This document shows positions 43,431 to 51,692 of a DNA stretch of 64,000 nucleotides, one piece after another. Origin of the DNA: Mucilaginibacter aquatilis (GTDB taxonomy: Bacteria > Bacteroidota > Bacteroidia > Sphingobacteriales > Sphingobacteriaceae); NCBI RefSeq assembly GCF_009755275.1, contig NZ_WQLA01000006.1, positions 186,001 through 250,000 of the forward strand, in the 5' to 3' direction. How positions within the stretch are numbered: position 1 is the stretch's first letter; each line of letters opens with the position of its first letter. A program made the position numbers and the translations under genes. The notes beneath the pieces are model-generated. The model was not told where the DNA came from. It saw only the letters and a list, made by a program, of their open reading frames with translations, and did no database searches.

Positions 43431-43731
43431 ACAACTTAAAATACATTTTGAACTTATTTTTTGGGTAACAGCCATCATATGTTTAGCTGTTTCCCATCCT
43501 GCACACAAAGGGCATTTTGCCCTTTGTGTGTTTAAAATAGTTGGGGTTAACTGGTGCCCCGGTTGCGGCATAGGTCATTCCATATCATGGCTGCTACATG
43601 GAAACATCCAACAATCTTTTAAAGCCCATTGGCTGGGGATTCCGGCTTTACTTGTAATAATTTACCGCATTGGTTGTCTAACCTTAAATCGTTTGTTTAA
43701 CTTTAAGAAAACTTCAACTCATGGACTTTAA
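43423..43731 (+). CDS. DUF2752 membrane protein (TTG start)
   Basis: A 102-residue protein with two or three helices and the DUF2752 hallmark NWCPGCGIGHS (Cys-Pro-x-Cys-Gly). Function unknown. The start is TTG at 43423, 8 bases before the end of the upstream gene. The 3' end overlaps the next gene by 11 bases, so translation is coupled in both directions. Confidence 0.8.
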   Translation: MTKQLKIHFELIFWVTAIICLAVSHPAHKGHFALCVFKIVGVNWCPGCGIGHSISWLLHGNIQQSFKAHWLGIPALLVIIYRIGCLTLNRLFNFKKTSTHGL

Positions 43732-44080
43732 CTATTTCGCCGCATTTTCAGGTCTTACACCCGAGGAAGCAACCTTTTTGCAGCAAGCCACTGTTGGCTT
43801 AGAAGAAAGACAACAACAGCAATTTCTTGCACTCTATGGCAGCAAACGCCGTAGCCCGCAAGATATTTTGCTATTTACGCTGCTTGGCTTTGTAGGTATT
43901 GCAGGAATACAGCGCTTTATAACAGGCCAGATATTTATGGGTATCATATATTTCTTTACTGCTGGTTTTTGTTTTATAGGTACCATTGTTGATTTAATAA
44001 ACCACAAAGAGCTTGCTAACGAGTATAACAAGCAAATGGCCTATGAATCTATGCATCTTATAAAAATGAGAGGCTTCTAG
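43721..44080 (+). CDS. TM2 domain protein
   Basis: A 119-residue protein whose C-terminal part (about 45-95) has the TM2 pattern of two closely spaced helices: LLFTLLGFVGIAGIQRFITG and IMGIIYFFTAGFCFIGTIVDLI-like text, here broken at GQIFMGIIYFF. The N-terminal 45 residues are soluble and helix-rich. TM2 proteins are broadly distributed and mostly uncharacterised. It begins within the end of the DUF2752 gene. Confidence 0.8.
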   Translation: MDFNYFAAFSGLTPEEATFLQQATVGLEERQQQQFLALYGSKRRSPQDILLFTLLGFVGIAGIQRFITGQIFMGIIYFFTAGFCFIGTIVDLINHKELANEYNKQMAYESMHLIKMRGF

Positions 44081-44084
44081 TCAG

Positions 44085-44312
44085 GTGGCAAATAACGGCG
44101 CAAAATTACTTATGGTTTCCGGTGGCCTTTTACTGCTTGCCGGTATCATATGGTTTTTTTGGGGTGAAAAATTTCGTTGGATAGGTCACTTACCGGGAGA
44201 TATCAACATAAAACGCGATAACTATCAACTCTACATACCAATAACAACACTGGTATTGGTAAACCTGCTTTTATTTATATTTATGCGTATTTGGAACTGG
44301 CTTGGCTGGTAG
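44085..44312 (+). CDS. DUF2905 membrane protein (GTG start)
   Basis: A 75-residue protein with two helices and the family motif WIGHLPGDINIKRDNYQLYI followed by PITTLVLVNLLLF. The start is GTG at 44085, four bases after the TM2 gene stop. The function of the family is unknown. The NIF3-like gene starts 17 bases later. Confidence 0.82.
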   Translation: MANNGAKLLMVSGGLLLLAGIIWFFWGEKFRWIGHLPGDINIKRDNYQLYIPITTLVLVNLLLFIFMRIWNWLGW

Positions 44313-44329
44313 TACATTTGCTTCTGTAT

Positions 44330-45427
44330 ATGAAATTACATGAATTAACATCTTATCTTGAAAGTATTGCACCGCTATCCTATCAGGAAGAGTACGATAA
44401 CTCGGGCCTTATAGTAGGTCAGGCAAGTAAGGAAATTAACCAGGCCCTCATATCGTTAGATTGCACAGAAGCTGTTGTTGATGAGGCAATACGCACAGGA
44501 TGTGACGTAATAATATCACATCATCCAATTGTGTTTAAAGGCTTAAAAAAATTTAACAGCAAATCATACGTTGAACGCGTTGTTGAAAGAGCTATTCAAC
44601 ACAACATAGCTTTGTACGCCATACATACCAATTTAGATAGTGTAATTAACGGTGTGAACGGCAGGATTGGTGAAGTGCTCGGTGTTAAAAACCTCCGGAT
44701 ATTATCGCCAAAAAACGGCATTTTAAAAAAACTGGTTACTTATGTACCGGTGAGCCATGCAGGTACTCTACGCAATGCCTTATTTGCCGCAGGCGCCGGA
44801 AACATAGGCAACTACAGTGAATGCAGCTTCAACGCCAATGGCACCGGGACATTCAAAGCGGGCCAAGACAGCAACCCATACGTGGGTAATGTTGGCGAGC
44901 AGCACCAGGAAGCCGAAGTTCGTATTGAAACTGTTTACCCTGCACAGTTAGAAAGTAAAATATTGATGGCACTTTTTTTGAATCATCCTTATGAGGAAGT
45001 TGCCTATGACCTTTATACTTTAACCAACCAGCATCAACAGGTTGGCTCAGGCATGATAGGCGAACTTGATATTCCGCTTGCCGAAAATGATTTTTTAGCG
45101 CTATTAAAAACCAAAATGCAGGCAGCTGTAGTGCGTCATACCGAATTATTAGGTAAACCAATTAAGAAGGTGGCAGTTTGTGGTGGCTCGGGCGGCTTCT
45201 TATTAAAACAGGCAATTGCTGCCGGAGCAGACATATTCATCACCGCTGATTATAAGTACCATGAGTTTTTCGATGCTGAGGCGAAAATTATAATTGCCGA
45301 TATCGGACATTTTGAAAGTGAGCAATTTACACAGCATCTATTGTATGAAATAATACAGAAAAAATTTAGTAACTTTGCCCTCCGTTTAACAGAAATTAAT
45401 ACAAACCCCATAAAATATTTTATTTAA
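44330..45427 (+). CDS. NIF3-like dinuclear metal centre protein
   Basis: A 365-residue NIF3/DUF34 family protein that forms a toroidal hexamer and binds two metals. His64 and His65 sit in IISHHPIVFKGLKKF; HTNLDSVINGVN supplies Asp, and DIGHFESEQF near the C-terminus supplies His and Glu. The PII-like insert at about 125-235 is of the long type. ATG 44330 (MKLHELTSYLESIAP) is preferred over an in-frame ATG 39 bases upstream that overlaps DUF2905. Its stop overlaps the next ATG by one base. Confidence 0.9.
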   Translation: MKLHELTSYLESIAPLSYQEEYDNSGLIVGQASKEINQALISLDCTEAVVDEAIRTGCDVIISHHPIVFKGLKKFNSKSYVERVVERAIQHNIALYAIHTNLDSVINGVNGRIGEVLGVKNLRILSPKNGILKKLVTYVPVSHAGTLRNALFAAGAGNIGNYSECSFNANGTGTFKAGQDSNPYVGNVGEQHQEAEVRIETVYPAQLESKILMALFLNHPYEEVAYDLYTLTNQHQQVGSGMIGELDIPLAENDFLALLKTKMQAAVVRHTELLGKPIKKVAVCGGSGGFLLKQAIAAGADIFITADYKYHEFFDAEAKIIIADIGHFESEQFTQHLLYEIIQKKFSNFALRLTEINTNPIKYFI

Positions 45428-46170
45428 TGGAACAAACCGTAGAACAAAAGCTGAAAGCTTTATACGACCTGCAAACTATCCATACCAAAATTGACAGAAT
45501 ACGCCAGGTAAGAGGTGAACTGCCTATGGAAGTTGCCGACCTGGAAGATGATGTTGCCGGTTTGGAGACCCGCATTCAGAAAATTAAAGGTGAGCTTGAT
45601 GATTTAGAGGATAACATTGTTACCCGCAAAAATCTTATCCGCGATGCTCAAGCTAATATTAAAAAATACGAAGGTCAGCTTAACGAGGTAAAAAACAACC
45701 GTGAGTATGACGCTATTTCAAAAGAGATCGAAATTCAAGGTCTTGATATTCAGGTTAGCGAGAAGAAAATAAGGGAGTACGGTTTTGAAATCACTTCAAA
45801 AACTCAGATCTACGAAAAAGCTTTGGCTGATTTAGAAGGTCGCCGTGCCGATTTAGACGCTAAAAAAGAAGAATTAGGTACAATTACTGCTGAAACTGAG
45901 AAAGATGAGAATGAATTAAACACTCAGGCCGAATCAGCAAAGCAAAACATTGAAGAGCGTTTACTAACTGCTTACAGCCGTTTACGCGGTAACGCTAAAA
46001 ACGGTTTAGCGGTTGTAACCATTCAGCGCGATTCTTGCTCAGGATGTTTCAATCAAATACCTCCTCAGCGCCAGGCCGACATTCGTCAGCGTAAAAAAAT
46101 CATCGTTTGCGAACATTGCGGACGCATTTTGGTTGATGAACAAATGGCGCTCGAAGAAGAGCACGCATAA
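45427..46170 (+). CDS. Zinc-ribbon coiled-coil protein (zf-RING_7/DUF164)
   Basis: A 247-residue protein with a long central coiled coil (about 10-185) and a C-terminal C4-type zinc ribbon: Cys in CSGCFNQIPP and CEHCGRIL (CxxC at about 205-208 and 229-232). Homologues bind nucleic acid or act as structural spacers; the function is uncertain. It overlaps the stop of the NIF3 gene by one base (TAATG), so the two are co-translated, a common pairing. It is followed by a strong terminator. Confidence 0.88.
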   Translation: MEQTVEQKLKALYDLQTIHTKIDRIRQVRGELPMEVADLEDDVAGLETRIQKIKGELDDLEDNIVTRKNLIRDAQANIKKYEGQLNEVKNNREYDAISKEIEIQGLDIQVSEKKIREYGFEITSKTQIYEKALADLEGRRADLDAKKEELGTITAETEKDENELNTQAESAKQNIEERLLTAYSRLRGNAKNGLAVVTIQRDSCSGCFNQIPPQRQADIRQRKKIIVCEHCGRILVDEQMALEEEHA

Positions 46171-46195
46171 TCAGCTTTTAAATTAAAAAAACGAT

Positions 46196-46223
46196 AAGGC
46201 GCCTGAAACAGGCGCCTTTTTTT
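46196..46223 (+). terminator. Rho-independent terminator that abuts the next gene
   Basis: The perfect 10-bp stem AAGGCGCCTG / CAGGCGCCTT with an AAA loop is followed by seven T (46217-46223, two of them in the stem). The next gene's ATG begins 6 bases after the run. Confidence 0.9.
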
Positions 46224-46228
46224 GTGTA

Positions 46229-47710
46229 ATGACCAAACGATTACGATTATTTATTCCGCTACTTTTTTGGGGTTTGCAATGCTTTGCAAATTTTGATGTT
46301 AACGCTAACTGTACCAAGGCCTATAAATGCATATTACAATTTAAACTTAAAGCAGCCAGGCAGGCTATTGATGCTGAAAAATCAATGCACCCGCAAAACA
46401 GCTTTGCCATACTGCTGGATGACTATTACGACTACTTTTGGATGTTGAGCACCGAAAGCAAGTCAGACTATGACCGGCTTAAGGAAAATAAGTCGAAGAG
46501 GCTTAACAAGCTTGAAGATGAAGACAAGACATCTCCCTACTATAACTTTGCTCTTGCACAGGTAAATTTGCACTGGGCATTACTCCATGCCCGTTTTGGA
46601 GATAACAGCGCCGCAGGCTTTGCCATCAACAGGGCTTACAAGCAACTAAACGAAAATCAAAAGAAGTTTCCGGCCTTTTTGCCAGATGATATACCATTGG
46701 GTATGGTGAACGTAGCCTTGGGTGCCCTGCCCGATGGGGCATTAAAAAGTGTACTGAATATATTTGGCATTAAAGGCAGCATCACCTCAGGCATAAACCT
46801 TCTGCAGAACGCTACGTTGCATTTACCTAAGTCGGCGCACGCTATGTATTACGATGAAGCAGTATTTTATACAACTTACCTTCAAACAGATGTGGTGAAT
46901 GATGAGCAGGCTTATAACAAAATGCTGCAATACACCACGGGCATGGATAATAGCAACCTTCTTAAAAGCTATATACAAGGCTATATAGCCCTCCGCACAG
47001 GTCACAGTAACGAAGCTGTACATTTTTTAAAAAAAGCGCCTGAGGGCAGCGAATACCAGCCGTACCCCTATCTTGATTACCTAGCCGGGCTGGCACGCAT
47101 GAATGTATCTGATAAATCGGCAGGAAATTATTTCAACAAGTTTTTGCAAACCAATAAAGGTGTAAACTATATTAAAGATGCCTACCTGCATTTAGCCTGG
47201 GAGGCCTTACTGGATGGAAACGAAAAGCGCTACAATGCCTTTGTTCAGTTTGTAAAAACTAAAGGTTACACCTATAACGAAAAAGATAAAAGAGCATTAA
47301 AGGAAATTGCAGGAGTTCCCTATAACACTACCCTCCTGCAGGCACGTCTTTGGTTTGATGGTGGTTTATATGATAAAGCACTTAACATTTTAAAAGGTAA
47401 AGATGCAGGTAGCTTTACTGTAAAAGATGATAAGGCCGAGTACTACTACCGGCTGGCACGGGTTTATGAAGCTATGGATAAAAACATGCCTGCGTTAGAA
47501 AACTATCAGCAGGCCATAGTTACGGGTAAAACAAGCAACACTTACTTTGGTCCAATGTCGGCCCTTAGAGCCGGCAATATATATGAGCAGCTTAAAGATA
47601 GTGCTAAGGCCGTCTCATATTACAAGTTAGCCATAGATTTTAAAAACCACGATCAGGAAAACAGCATTGAACATAAGGCAAAAGAAGGCTTGAAAAGGTT
47701 AAAAAGATAA
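46229..47710 (+). CDS. Exported tetratricopeptide-repeat protein
   Basis: A 493-residue protein with a signal peptide (KRLRLFIPLLFWGLQCFA) and TPR-like helical repeats. One clear TPR pair is YYYRLARVYEAMDKNMPALENYQQAI, seen here as its parts YYYRLARVYEA and ALENYQQAI, and a second is SALRAGNIYEQLKDSAKAVS. An upstream domain (about 30-200) is also helical. It may scaffold an envelope complex; no specific role can be read. The ATG lies right after a terminator. Confidence 0.8.
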   Translation: MTKRLRLFIPLLFWGLQCFANFDVNANCTKAYKCILQFKLKAARQAIDAEKSMHPQNSFAILLDDYYDYFWMLSTESKSDYDRLKENKSKRLNKLEDEDKTSPYYNFALAQVNLHWALLHARFGDNSAAGFAINRAYKQLNENQKKFPAFLPDDIPLGMVNVALGALPDGALKSVLNIFGIKGSITSGINLLQNATLHLPKSAHAMYYDEAVFYTTYLQTDVVNDEQAYNKMLQYTTGMDNSNLLKSYIQGYIALRTGHSNEAVHFLKKAPEGSEYQPYPYLDYLAGLARMNVSDKSAGNYFNKFLQTNKGVNYIKDAYLHLAWEALLDGNEKRYNAFVQFVKTKGYTYNEKDKRALKEIAGVPYNTTLLQARLWFDGGLYDKALNILKGKDAGSFTVKDDKAEYYYRLARVYEAMDKNMPALENYQQAIVTGKTSNTYFGPMSALRAGNIYEQLKDSAKAVSYYKLAIDFKNHDQENSIEHKAKEGLKRLKR

Positions 47711-47742
47711 AATGATGGCTTTAGCCTGCATTTTATCTTTTT
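47701..47742. terminator. Bidirectional terminator between the TPR and OmpA-family genes
   Basis: The 14-bp arms AAAAAGATAAAATG and CATTTTATCTTTTT (47701-47714, 47729-47742) enclose an inner GGCT/AGCC pair. The left arm covers the stop of the TPR gene. T-runs occur on both strands, so it can end both transcripts. Confidence 0.8.
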
Positions 47743-47773
47743 AATATGCGAAAACGCAACAGTGCTTTAATTC

Positions 47774-48604
47774 TTATTTGGTATTGATGAGATTGTATAG
47801 CTCATCCAAGCGGGGTGTTAAAACAATTTCTATACGGCGGTTGCGTGATCTTGCCTCAGGAGTATTTGCTTTGTCTATCGGCTGGAACTCACCCTTGCCA
47901 GTGGCTGTAATACGGGTAGCATCTATCTTCTCAATCTCGGTTAAATACCTACTTACAGATGTTGCTCTAAGTACGCTTAAATCCCAGTTATCTTTAATTT
48001 GACCCAAATTTACCACGCGCTGATTATCGGTATGCCCTTCTATTGATAAGTTGATATCAGTTTCCTTGTTGAGCACACCGGCCAATTGCTTAAGTGCCTG
48101 CTTGCCCTTTTCATCTATTACAATACTGCCTGACGGGAATAGTAATTTATCGGTAAGTGATACGTACACTTTTCCGTTGCGTATATCAACGGTTAAACCA
48201 CTTTGCTGAAAGCCAAGCAACGCCTGTTGTAATTTATTTTTTAAGGCATTGGTTGCCTCATCCCGCTTGCGCAATATGTCTTCAACCTCGCGTAAACGAG
48301 CCTCCCTTTTTTGCAAATCGCCTGATAGCTGGTTAATTTTTGTAGAGTTAGCACTATAATTTTTATTTAGCAAAACATGCTTTGCGTTTAACTCATTGTA
48401 GGTTACCTGCAACTCGCTTAACTCGCGGTGCAAGTGAGCTGTATCTGAGCGTAGCTTAGCCATTTCTTCTTCAAGGCTGGCCGACCGGCTTTGAAGGGAA
48501 TCGCGCTCGGCAATAAGAGCCTTGTAAGCTTTTGGCGACATTACTTTACAAGAATGTAATGAAGCACCCAATGCTAATGCAATGAGATAATACTGTGTTT
48601 TCAT
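47774..48604 (-). CDS. OmpA-family lipoprotein
   Basis: A 276-residue envelope protein. Lipobox Cys19 is in GASLHSCK. A long coiled coil (about 35-130, with the 'ERDSLQSRSASLEEEMAKL' region) precedes the peptidoglycan-binding OmpA domain: NWDLSVLRATSVSRYL, ITATGKGEFQP and RSRNRRIEIVL. It anchors the outer membrane to the cell wall. ATG 48604 is used because it gives the lipoprotein signal. It lies 19 bases after the DUF2461 gene. Confidence 0.88.
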   Translation of the reverse strand: MKTQYYLIALALGASLHSCKVMSPKAYKALIAERDSLQSRSASLEEEMAKLRSDTAHLHRELSELQVTYNELNAKHVLLNKNYSANSTKINQLSGDLQKREARLREVEDILRKRDEATNALKNKLQQALLGFQQSGLTVDIRNGKVYVSLTDKLLFPSGSIVIDEKGKQALKQLAGVLNKETDINLSIEGHTDNQRVVNLGQIKDNWDLSVLRATSVSRYLTEIEKIDATRITATGKGEFQPIDKANTPEARSRNRRIEIVLTPRLDELYNLINTK

Positions 48605-48623
48605 GATGAAGGTTTCAGTTAGT

Positions 48624-49286
48624 TTAGTCAATAGCGTTATTTAAAAATACATTAAGGGGATGTATCTGTTCACACAAAAATGCAATTCTGCCTGTAATTC
48701 CGGCTTTCTGCATTTCGTTATCCGTAAGCTCGTGATAGGCAATAAAGCTTTTTAATTTAAGCAAGTCGATATGTTCGTTATCCGCATCATAACCTTTGGG
48801 CAAGGTTTTAAGCTTTTCCTGGTCACGAAACTCACCAAAGTCTTTTTTGAATTCGGGCTTATCAATAATTGCAGTTAGGTCGGCAGCATTATAGTCAATT
48901 TCCTGCCTTATAGCTTTTATATGTTCTCCCTGCGGCATCCAGTAACCACCCGCAATAAATGATTTGTTACCGGGCTCAATTTGCAGGTAATAACCAATTT
49001 CAACCGACTTATGCCTGGTAAGCCTGCCAATAGCAAAATGCGTTTTATAGGGCGTTTTATCTTTGCTAAACCTAATATCACGATAAATACGCATCATACA
49101 CTTCTTAGGCTCAAGGCTGGCGTCTACACCAGTGTCAGCTTTGCTTAAAGCTTTAATAAGTTCACCTGCAAAGTCAAATACATTAGCGTAGGCTTCTTCG
49201 TAACGCTCTTTATTTGCCTGAAACCACTCGCGGCTGTTATTTTTTTGAAGATCGGATAGGAACTTAAACGTATCAGTGCTTATCAT
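48624..49286 (-). CDS. DUF2461 family protein
   Basis: A 220-residue protein of the DUF2461 family: TFKFLSDLQKNNSREWFQAN at the N-terminus, then MMRIYRDIRFSKDKTPYKTH and IAGGYWMPQGEHIKAIRQEI. It is soluble, with no signal peptide. Function unknown; it is common in Bacteroidota. It overlaps the DUF983 gene by 14 bases and probably belongs to the same transcript. Confidence 0.85.
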   Translation of the reverse strand: MISTDTFKFLSDLQKNNSREWFQANKERYEEAYANVFDFAGELIKALSKADTGVDASLEPKKCMMRIYRDIRFSKDKTPYKTHFAIGRLTRHKSVEIGYYLQIEPGNKSFIAGGYWMPQGEHIKAIRQEIDYNAADLTAIIDKPEFKKDFGEFRDQEKLKTLPKGYDADNEHIDLLKLKSFIAYHELTDNEMQKAGITGRIAFLCEQIHPLNVFLNNAID

Positions 49287-49671
49287 CTGTATCTAAATAG
49301 GGCTGGTAGTGTATTTTGGGCGACAACCAGTAAAGTAGTATAACCCTTGAATAACGATAATTAAAAGGCGCAAGTATAAAGCATCCTCCTAAAATAACAC
49401 CCAGATACAGCCAGGGCGATTCCATATTGCCGGTAGCGTAATACGTTATAAATGCAAGTATAACGGCTTCAGCAACGTTAAAAGCATAGCTTACGTACAT
49501 GGCAGCGTAGAAATAGCCAGGCTCAATTTCAAAATGCAGACCGCAACGCGTGCAGTTTTCATGCATTTTATTACCGCCTATAGCATACATTGCCCCGGTA
49601 AACATTTTACCACGACGGCATTTTGGGCATTTTGACTGCAGCATAGCGCTGCCCATCGGGGTTTGAGACAT
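49273..49671 (-). CDS. DUF983 membrane protein
   Basis: A 132-residue protein: an N-terminal zinc-ribbon-like part with SKCPKCRRGKMF and ENCTRCGLHFEIEPGYF (two CxxC pairs), then two hydrophobic helices. ATG 49671 (MSQTPMGSAMLQ) is preferred to an upstream TTG. DUF983 members are found beside cytochrome oxidase genes and may help in assembly, but this is inference. Confidence 0.85.
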   Translation of the reverse strand: MSQTPMGSAMLQSKCPKCRRGKMFTGAMYAIGGNKMHENCTRCGLHFEIEPGYFYAAMYVSYAFNVAEAVILAFITYYATGNMESPWLYLGVILGGCFILAPFNYRYSRVILLYWLSPKIHYQPYLDTDDKH

Positions 49672-49721
49672 AGCAGATATATTGGTGTTATATAAAAAAT
49701 CCGGCAAGGGGCCGGATAGTT

Positions 49722-49997
49722 TTAATTTAAATGAAATTTCTCTTTACCCATATTAAGGTCTACGTTTTTACGACGGTACTTTTTATACCATACGTAACCT
49801 CCTACAGCTAACGCTATATAAGGTGCCGCTAACAGATACAAGATACCATTGTTAAGGCCGTTTGCCTCCGTGTTGCCATCTTTTACGCCAGCCTCAGCCG
49901 TGGCCGAACACATGGCACACTGAGCGTTAACTTGTTGCACATTTAAGGCGAGCAATGAAAAACTAAGCGCACAAATAAAAACCTTCACACTTTTCAT
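49722..49997 (-). CDS. Small secreted or membrane protein with CAMC motif
   Basis: A 91-residue protein with an N-terminal signal (KVFICALSFSLLALNVQQVNA), then the mature segment QCAMCSATAEAG and a membrane helix (about 49-68) with a basic cytoplasmic tail. The CxxC could bind a metal or heme. The position between DUF420 and DUF983 in a cytochrome oxidase gene cluster suggests a role in oxidase assembly, but no family is assigned. Confidence 0.75.
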   Translation of the reverse strand: MKSVKVFICALSFSLLALNVQQVNAQCAMCSATAEAGVKDGNTEANGLNNGILYLLAAPYIALAVGGYVWYKKYRRKNVDLNMGKEKFHLN

Positions 49998-50020
49998 ACT
50001 ACAAAATTACCTAATTAAAA

Positions 50021-50599
50021 TTAAAAGTTGTAATAAGGCTGAATGAGCAGGTAAACAATTACACCACTTACCGTAACATAAAACCAAACCGGAAAAGCCC
50101 AGCGCACTAACTTACGGTGACGTTGAACATCCATTTGTAAGCCACGATAGAAACTTAGTAATATCAATGGCAACACAATAGCCGCCAAAATAATATGGGT
50201 AAGCAATATAATAAGGTAGGCAACACGCATCCCACCAACGGCTGCTGCTTCGGTATCAGAAAGTACTCCGTCACCATCTAAGTCACCAAATTTGGTATCA
50301 TGCCCCAACCAATGGAAAAGTATGTAAGATACCAGGAATAACGCTGATAAGCAAAAAGCAACTATGTTGGTGCGCTTATGCCAGGTTACATTGCCATGCC
50401 TTATAAAATAAAGCGATATAACCAGCAGGACACTACAGGCACCATTTAAAAAAGCATTCAGCTTTGGAAAAAAATAAAGTAAATCGGGTGAAACTGCCGG
50501 AGCAGGCAACACCTTTAGGCTAAGTATTACAACAACTAAAAAGACAAATACTGATATACCGGCAACAAACCGGAATATAAATTTATCACTCACGTTCAT
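50021..50599 (-). CDS. DUF420 (CtaM-like) oxidase assembly membrane protein with EF-hand loop
   Basis: A 192-residue membrane protein of DUF420, the family that includes CtaM/YozB, required for heme-copper oxidase maturation. Five helices, at about 9-29, 50-66, 78-98, 125-146 and 165-188. In the loop after helix 3, residues 106-117 read DLDGDGVLSDTE, a complete EF-hand calcium-binding loop (Asp at 1, 3, 5; Gly at 6; Glu at 12). ATG 50599 is chosen, one base after the SCO stop; an in-frame upstream codon would lie within SCO. Confidence 0.85.
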   Translation of the reverse strand: MNVSDKFIFRFVAGISVFVFLVVVILSLKVLPAPAVSPDLLYFFPKLNAFLNGACSVLLVISLYFIRHGNVTWHKRTNIVAFCLSALFLVSYILFHWLGHDTKFGDLDGDGVLSDTEAAAVGGMRVAYLIILLTHIILAAIVLPLILLSFYRGLQMDVQRHRKLVRWAFPVWFYVTVSGVIVYLLIQPYYNF

Positions 50600-50600
50600 A

Positions 50601-51299
50601 TCAATTCGGGGCTTTAATTTTACGTAGCTCTTCGGCAATCTGCACTTTAATCTCGTCGTTAAGCTTAACTACTTCCTGCAGGTTGGTGCCATCATAATAA
50701 CCACGTATACGTTTCTCGGCATCTATTAAAACAAGCTTGCTATCAAAAACAAAGTTGTTATTCATTTTCACGGCATTAATAAGTAAGCCATTACGGGCAA
50801 CATTATAGGTTGTTGCCGTATCACCTCTTAAAAACATCCACTTATCGGCGGTATATCCCCACGGTTTCGCATATGCTTGCAAACGTGCCGTATTATCAAA
50901 TTCAGAGTCAACAGTTATGCTCACAAATTTAACCATACGGTTTTTGCGAAACGCACCTGCTAGTCTGTCAATGTTCTTATTCACCTTACCGCAAACTTCG
51001 GGGCACTGGGTGTAAAATAAGTTTACTACAAATACCTTGTAGTCAAAATCACTTAATTTTACCGTCTTGCCCTCCTGGTTGGTAAACTCAAAGTTGGGCA
51101 GCTTATGATAAATGGTATCGGGGATGTATTTGCCGTGAAACTTGTGCCCGGTTTTGGCGACCTGCTTAGGACCGTAAATAGCAAGCGGCTTATAACGGTT
51201 TTTACCTTTTGCGGTTAGCAAATAATATAAAAATCCTGGTACTGCCAATATGAGCACCAGGATTAATATCTTTTTTATAGTAAAAGAAGATCTGTTCAT
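50601..51299 (-). CDS. SCO family protein lacking the copper-binding His
   Basis: A 232-residue SCO1/SenC-type protein, anchored by a helix at about 9-28. The Cys pair is CPEVC (Cys99, Cys103) in LFYTQCPEVCGK, and VSITVDSEFDNTARLQAYA follows the usual pattern. The conserved His that completes the copper site, expected five residues before the YLI-type strand, is Phe185 in NNFVFDSKLVLID. It could be a thiol-disulfide reductase rather than a copper donor. It is within the oxidase cluster, one base before DUF420. Confidence 0.85.
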   Translation of the reverse strand: MNRSSFTIKKILILVLILAVPGFLYYLLTAKGKNRYKPLAIYGPKQVAKTGHKFHGKYIPDTIYHKLPNFEFTNQEGKTVKLSDFDYKVFVVNLFYTQCPEVCGKVNKNIDRLAGAFRKNRMVKFVSITVDSEFDNTARLQAYAKPWGYTADKWMFLRGDTATTYNVARNGLLINAVKMNNNFVFDSKLVLIDAEKRIRGYYDGTNLQEVVKLNDEIKVQIAEELRKIKAPN

Positions 51300-51309
51300 T
51301 TATTACGAC

Positions 51310-51660
51310 TTACCTTAACACGTCCACCCAGTGATGGCTTTCATTGGTAAGCACCAGTATTAAACCGATGATGAACAGGGTTGGAACCAAAATTGAATAT
51401 ACTAAACCTACTTTTTCAAACTTTAAGTGCATAAAGAACGCCACAATGTAAAACGCCTTAGCTAAAGTTAAAATGATGTATATAGGGTTGGCTACGTTTA
51501 AGCCAATGATTCCTCTAGGCACCATGTAAAGTGCAATAAAGAATTCAATAACAGTAATGCCTAACAGGATGAAAAACACCTGCCATATTTTACCACGGGT
51601 CATGCCGGCATGTTCGCCGTGCTCATCGTGATGTAATTCTGTATGTTTTGTTTCAGACAT
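51310..51660 (-). CDS. Cytochrome c oxidase subunit IV
   Basis: Small integral membrane subunit of the heme-copper oxidase (116 residues). It has an N-terminal His-rich cytoplasmic segment, then three helices: VFFILLGITVIEFFIALYM, IIYIILTLAKAF-like text and VYSILVPTLFIIGLILVL. It follows subunit III (32-base gap) in the cluster. The family is named COX4_pro in Bacteroidota. Confidence 0.85.
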   Translation of the reverse strand: MSETKHTELHHDEHGEHAGMTRGKIWQVFFILLGITVIEFFIALYMVPRGIIGLNVANPIYIILTLAKAFYIVAFFMHLKFEKVGLVYSILVPTLFIIGLILVLTNESHHWVDVLR

Positions 51661-51692
51661 GATATCGTTATTTTAAATAGCGTTGTTAAAAA

